This document shows positions 52,601 through 56,403 of a stretch of 64,000 bases of DNA, in pieces. Below the pieces are notes generated by a model, which did no database searches, was not told the origin of the DNA, and was given only the letters and a program-made list of their open reading frames with translations. Source of the DNA: Achatina immaculata (taxonomy: Eukaryota > Mollusca > Gastropoda > Stylommatophora > Achatinidae). The position numbers were made by a program, and so were the translations under genes. Location: contig CM019697.1 of NCBI GenBank assembly GCA_009760885.1, forward strand, positions 29,938,710 to 30,002,709, given 5' to 3'. Position 1 is the stretch's first letter, and every line of letters begins with the position of its first letter.

Positions 52601-55600
52601 TTTATGTGCCTTCCATGTTTATGCTGTGATCTTTCAAGCTGTTCATAACACATGAGCCATTTTAATCATTCTTTAAAGTTTAAAATTAAACATAAAATTT
52701 CTATATGACATTCCAGTGGTAAAAAGCATATAACAAATGCATTTTTACAAATGTTTTGAGATTTGAACTGAACTGTATATATTATTAAATTTAAATTTGT
52801 AAAGAAAAAAATGTTCAGTGATCCAGATTGTGCTTTAATCAAGTAAAAAAAATGTGAACTTTTTATTTCAGTGTTATCTAAATGTTTGCTTTTGTTATAC
52901 TAAGATAATGCATGTTATATGAGGGTTGTTCAGGAAGTAATGCCTTGCTTTTTGTTATATGCAGGTTGTTCAGAAAGTAATGCTGCACAATTTTTTTCTC
53001 AGAATATATTTATTGAAAAAAGTTGGAACATTCACAGTATAGGAAATGGATGTTTCCTTTACACACACTATTTTTCTACGAAGTCTCCATCAACTTGTAC
53101 AGCTTTAAATCAGCATGTAACAAGTGCCTGCATGCCTTGCCTGTACCATATTTAGCAGCTAAATAAATTAGCATCATATTATGGTCAGTCATTTATTTCA
53201 TGTATAAATAAATCTCCAGAGAATGACTGTTCATTATGATGAAAACATGAAATTAACTTTTTCACTAATAAATAAAACCATGAGATATTAAAAATTAAAT
53301 GAACAAAAGACACAGTTGCTGTAAGTTTTCTTCATCCTTTTTTTCCTGCCTCTTCTCTTTCTAACGCTTTATATTTTTCTCTAGAGAGATGCAAGGCAGA
53401 GACAGGAAGAAAATGTTTATAAATATTAGAGAGAAGATAAATTGCCAGAGAATAACAGATGTTCTTAAAATGTTGCTCCAAATGTATAAGCTGTAAACTA
53501 TTATAGGTAAAAATACCAACAGTTTGCCTTGGTGTATCTTAAATTCATTTGTAACTCTCTTCTTATTGTCTACATTCATTTTTTTATCACTTGCTGTGTC
53601 CTTCATTACCTTACATGTCCTCACTTGCAAGATCGAATGATATGGTGTTCCTCATATTACTTGTTTACAGTTTCCATACTTTATAACCAAGTCACTTCCA
53701 TCATAATGTTTGCATCTCTTGCTCCACTAATATACACTGTATTTGTTCCTTTGATTGATATTGCAGTTCTGTCACATACAGATACAATGACCTCTGATAA
53801 AACTGCATGACTGATTTTAGCATATGAATTGTTCGAATTGCAGGGTTCCTGTAGCAACATTAGTGGCCCATCTTTTCTTCTTCCTGGTTTGGGATATTGA
53901 TAATCCAAGTGAGTGGTTATTTCATACATTAAAAAGATTAGATATTGATGATACAAGTGAGTTGTAATTTGATTTGAGTTGTAATTTGATTTGTAGTGCT
54001 TTTTTTAAAATCCCTTCAGCAAAACCACATTGTTCTTTTTCTGCTTCTATCTTTATCCTGTATTGTGTTCATTGATAATTTTTGTGATGCCTCTTATATG
54101 GCTGATTGAGAAATGTTGATTACATTTTTATTCTTTACCAGCCTAATTATAATGGAGAATGTTTTGTTTTGTGCTGATTCACCTTTTGATTTATTAAGAC
54201 ACAAAATAAGAGATTATCAGAATGAGACTGAATCCAGCAGAAATAACCTAGGTCTGGTTTTTTGTTTTTTTTTTCAGTAGCACCACTCAAGTAAAAATGG
54301 CTTATTATGTTGAATTATATGACATAAGTGTATAGTACATAGATTTTTAAGTCCTTGCTTTTGATTAAGGTAGCTGAAATATGTATCAATGAGGAAAAAG
54401 TGGAAGAAGTGGAGAGTTTTGAAAATCTTGGATCACTGCTAACTAATAATGGAGATACAATGAATTACATTAAAAGGACATCTGTTGCTCTTCAGAAAGT
54501 AAAGTGGAGAGGAGCAGACAGAACTAGAAAAATAAGATTTTTAAGGGCATGCATCTTTCCCATCGCAACATATGCCTGTGAGACCTGGTTACTTAACAAA
54601 ACAGCTGAGAAACACATAAATGCCTTTGAATGTAAATGCTACAAAAGAGTTCTTCAGATATTATGGATAAAAAAAAAACAAATATATCCATACTACAAGA
54701 ACTTAATATTGAAGAAGGTTGACTAATAAAGAGGATTAAACAGATAAAACTTAAATATTTTGGACACATTAAACACCATGATAATTTAGAGAAGACAGTC
54801 TTGGAAGGGTACATAATGGGAAAAAGAAAGAGAGGAAGATCAAGGCGAAGATGGCTGCAAGATATCATTGATGATCTGCAGATGGATGCATCAGCAGCAG
54901 GCCATCTTGTTCACAACCGAGAGGCCTACAGGAGTGTTGTTAGGGAGGAAAAATTCCACAAGAGACATGCAAATGAATGAATGAGTGCTTTTGATTTATA
55001 GTGTAAATACATTTTCACCAATATCTAGCATGCTTTTGCAGGATATTTATTTTTTTTCTTTCTGGAACAGAAAATAGTGTTCAGAACTTTGGAAAAAACA
55101 TAGAATTGTAGTGCAGCAGATTCTTTGGCCAAGTCACATGTGAATATATATATTTTGTTAAACTGGAACATTTAAAAAAAATTGTTATTCAGAGAGCAAA
55201 ACCTGTTTTTTACTTGAGAGAAAACAGAAAATAACAGTTTGCTGTTACTGTGTATTCCTACCAGGACCTGATAAGAACAGGTTCTTTATTCTGTTTGAGG
55301 CCATCATCTGGAATATACTGCTACAAGGCTGCTTACAGCCACTATCAGCAATACTTGTGGGTGCTGTGGCTTGCCCCATATCATCTTGTGCAGTTTTCTT
55401 GTGTAAGTCTGTAATTTTATTGTCACAGTTTTTAATTGATATTATAACAGCCATGTATTTTTTATTATGATGTCACATGTTCTTTTACTGTGAAAAGTTG
55501 TTGGCAGTGTCTTCCAGTACATCAGTAATATTAGTTTTCTTTTATAAATGAAGGTGAACTTAATGATTAGGATTTTTTATAAACCATATACCATGTAGTT

Positions 55601-56363
55601 TTAATGACATTTCATTTAAAATATTATCTTCATTATGCCTTTCATTTAGATACAGCAGTTACATTGCATATCGTACTAAGTACCTATTTCACTGATTTTC
55701 TGTCTTTCATATTTTTTTTTATAAGATGTACCCAGAAGTATGACAAACCTGGTCAGTGATTATAGGCAGTCAAGTATAATATTTTTGCTTTTGGGCATTT
55801 GTTGTTGATTTTCACATTTGAGGCATTTATTTAGATTTATTTAGTTTTGTTTTTTTTTTGGTACTTTTTGTTATTGTTAATGCAATATATTTTTGTTTCA
55901 GTTTTTTTTTTCACAAAATCTGCTCATTAAATATTCAAAATGATCATCTTGTTATGAGTGTTTGTTTCTTGTTCCATGGAAATTTTCCAGAAAGAGCTTT
56001 CTACAATGAAATGTTCAGTCTTTAATGTTTTATGTGTAAACTGAAGATTTGCTACCAACACTCCCCAGTCATGCTTATAAAGTGAAAAGAAGAGCATATA
56101 AGAATGTACTTCTTAATGTTTGTTCATTCACAGTTAAACATTTTTTTGTTTAAATTTACATTTTTGTAGCTCTTGTTTATTGTAATTTTGGTTAATGTTT
56201 GACAGAACTTTCCTCCCACATTCTCTTCCTCAAATCTCATAGCTTTGTTGTTACTACATACATGCCTATTTTTCTGAATATCTGCCTGTTCTTCTGGTAG
56301 TTCGTATGCTTATGGTAGCATGGTGTGTGTGCGTGCATGCATGCATGCGTGCGTGTGTGTGTG

Positions 56364-56403
<40 letters not shown>
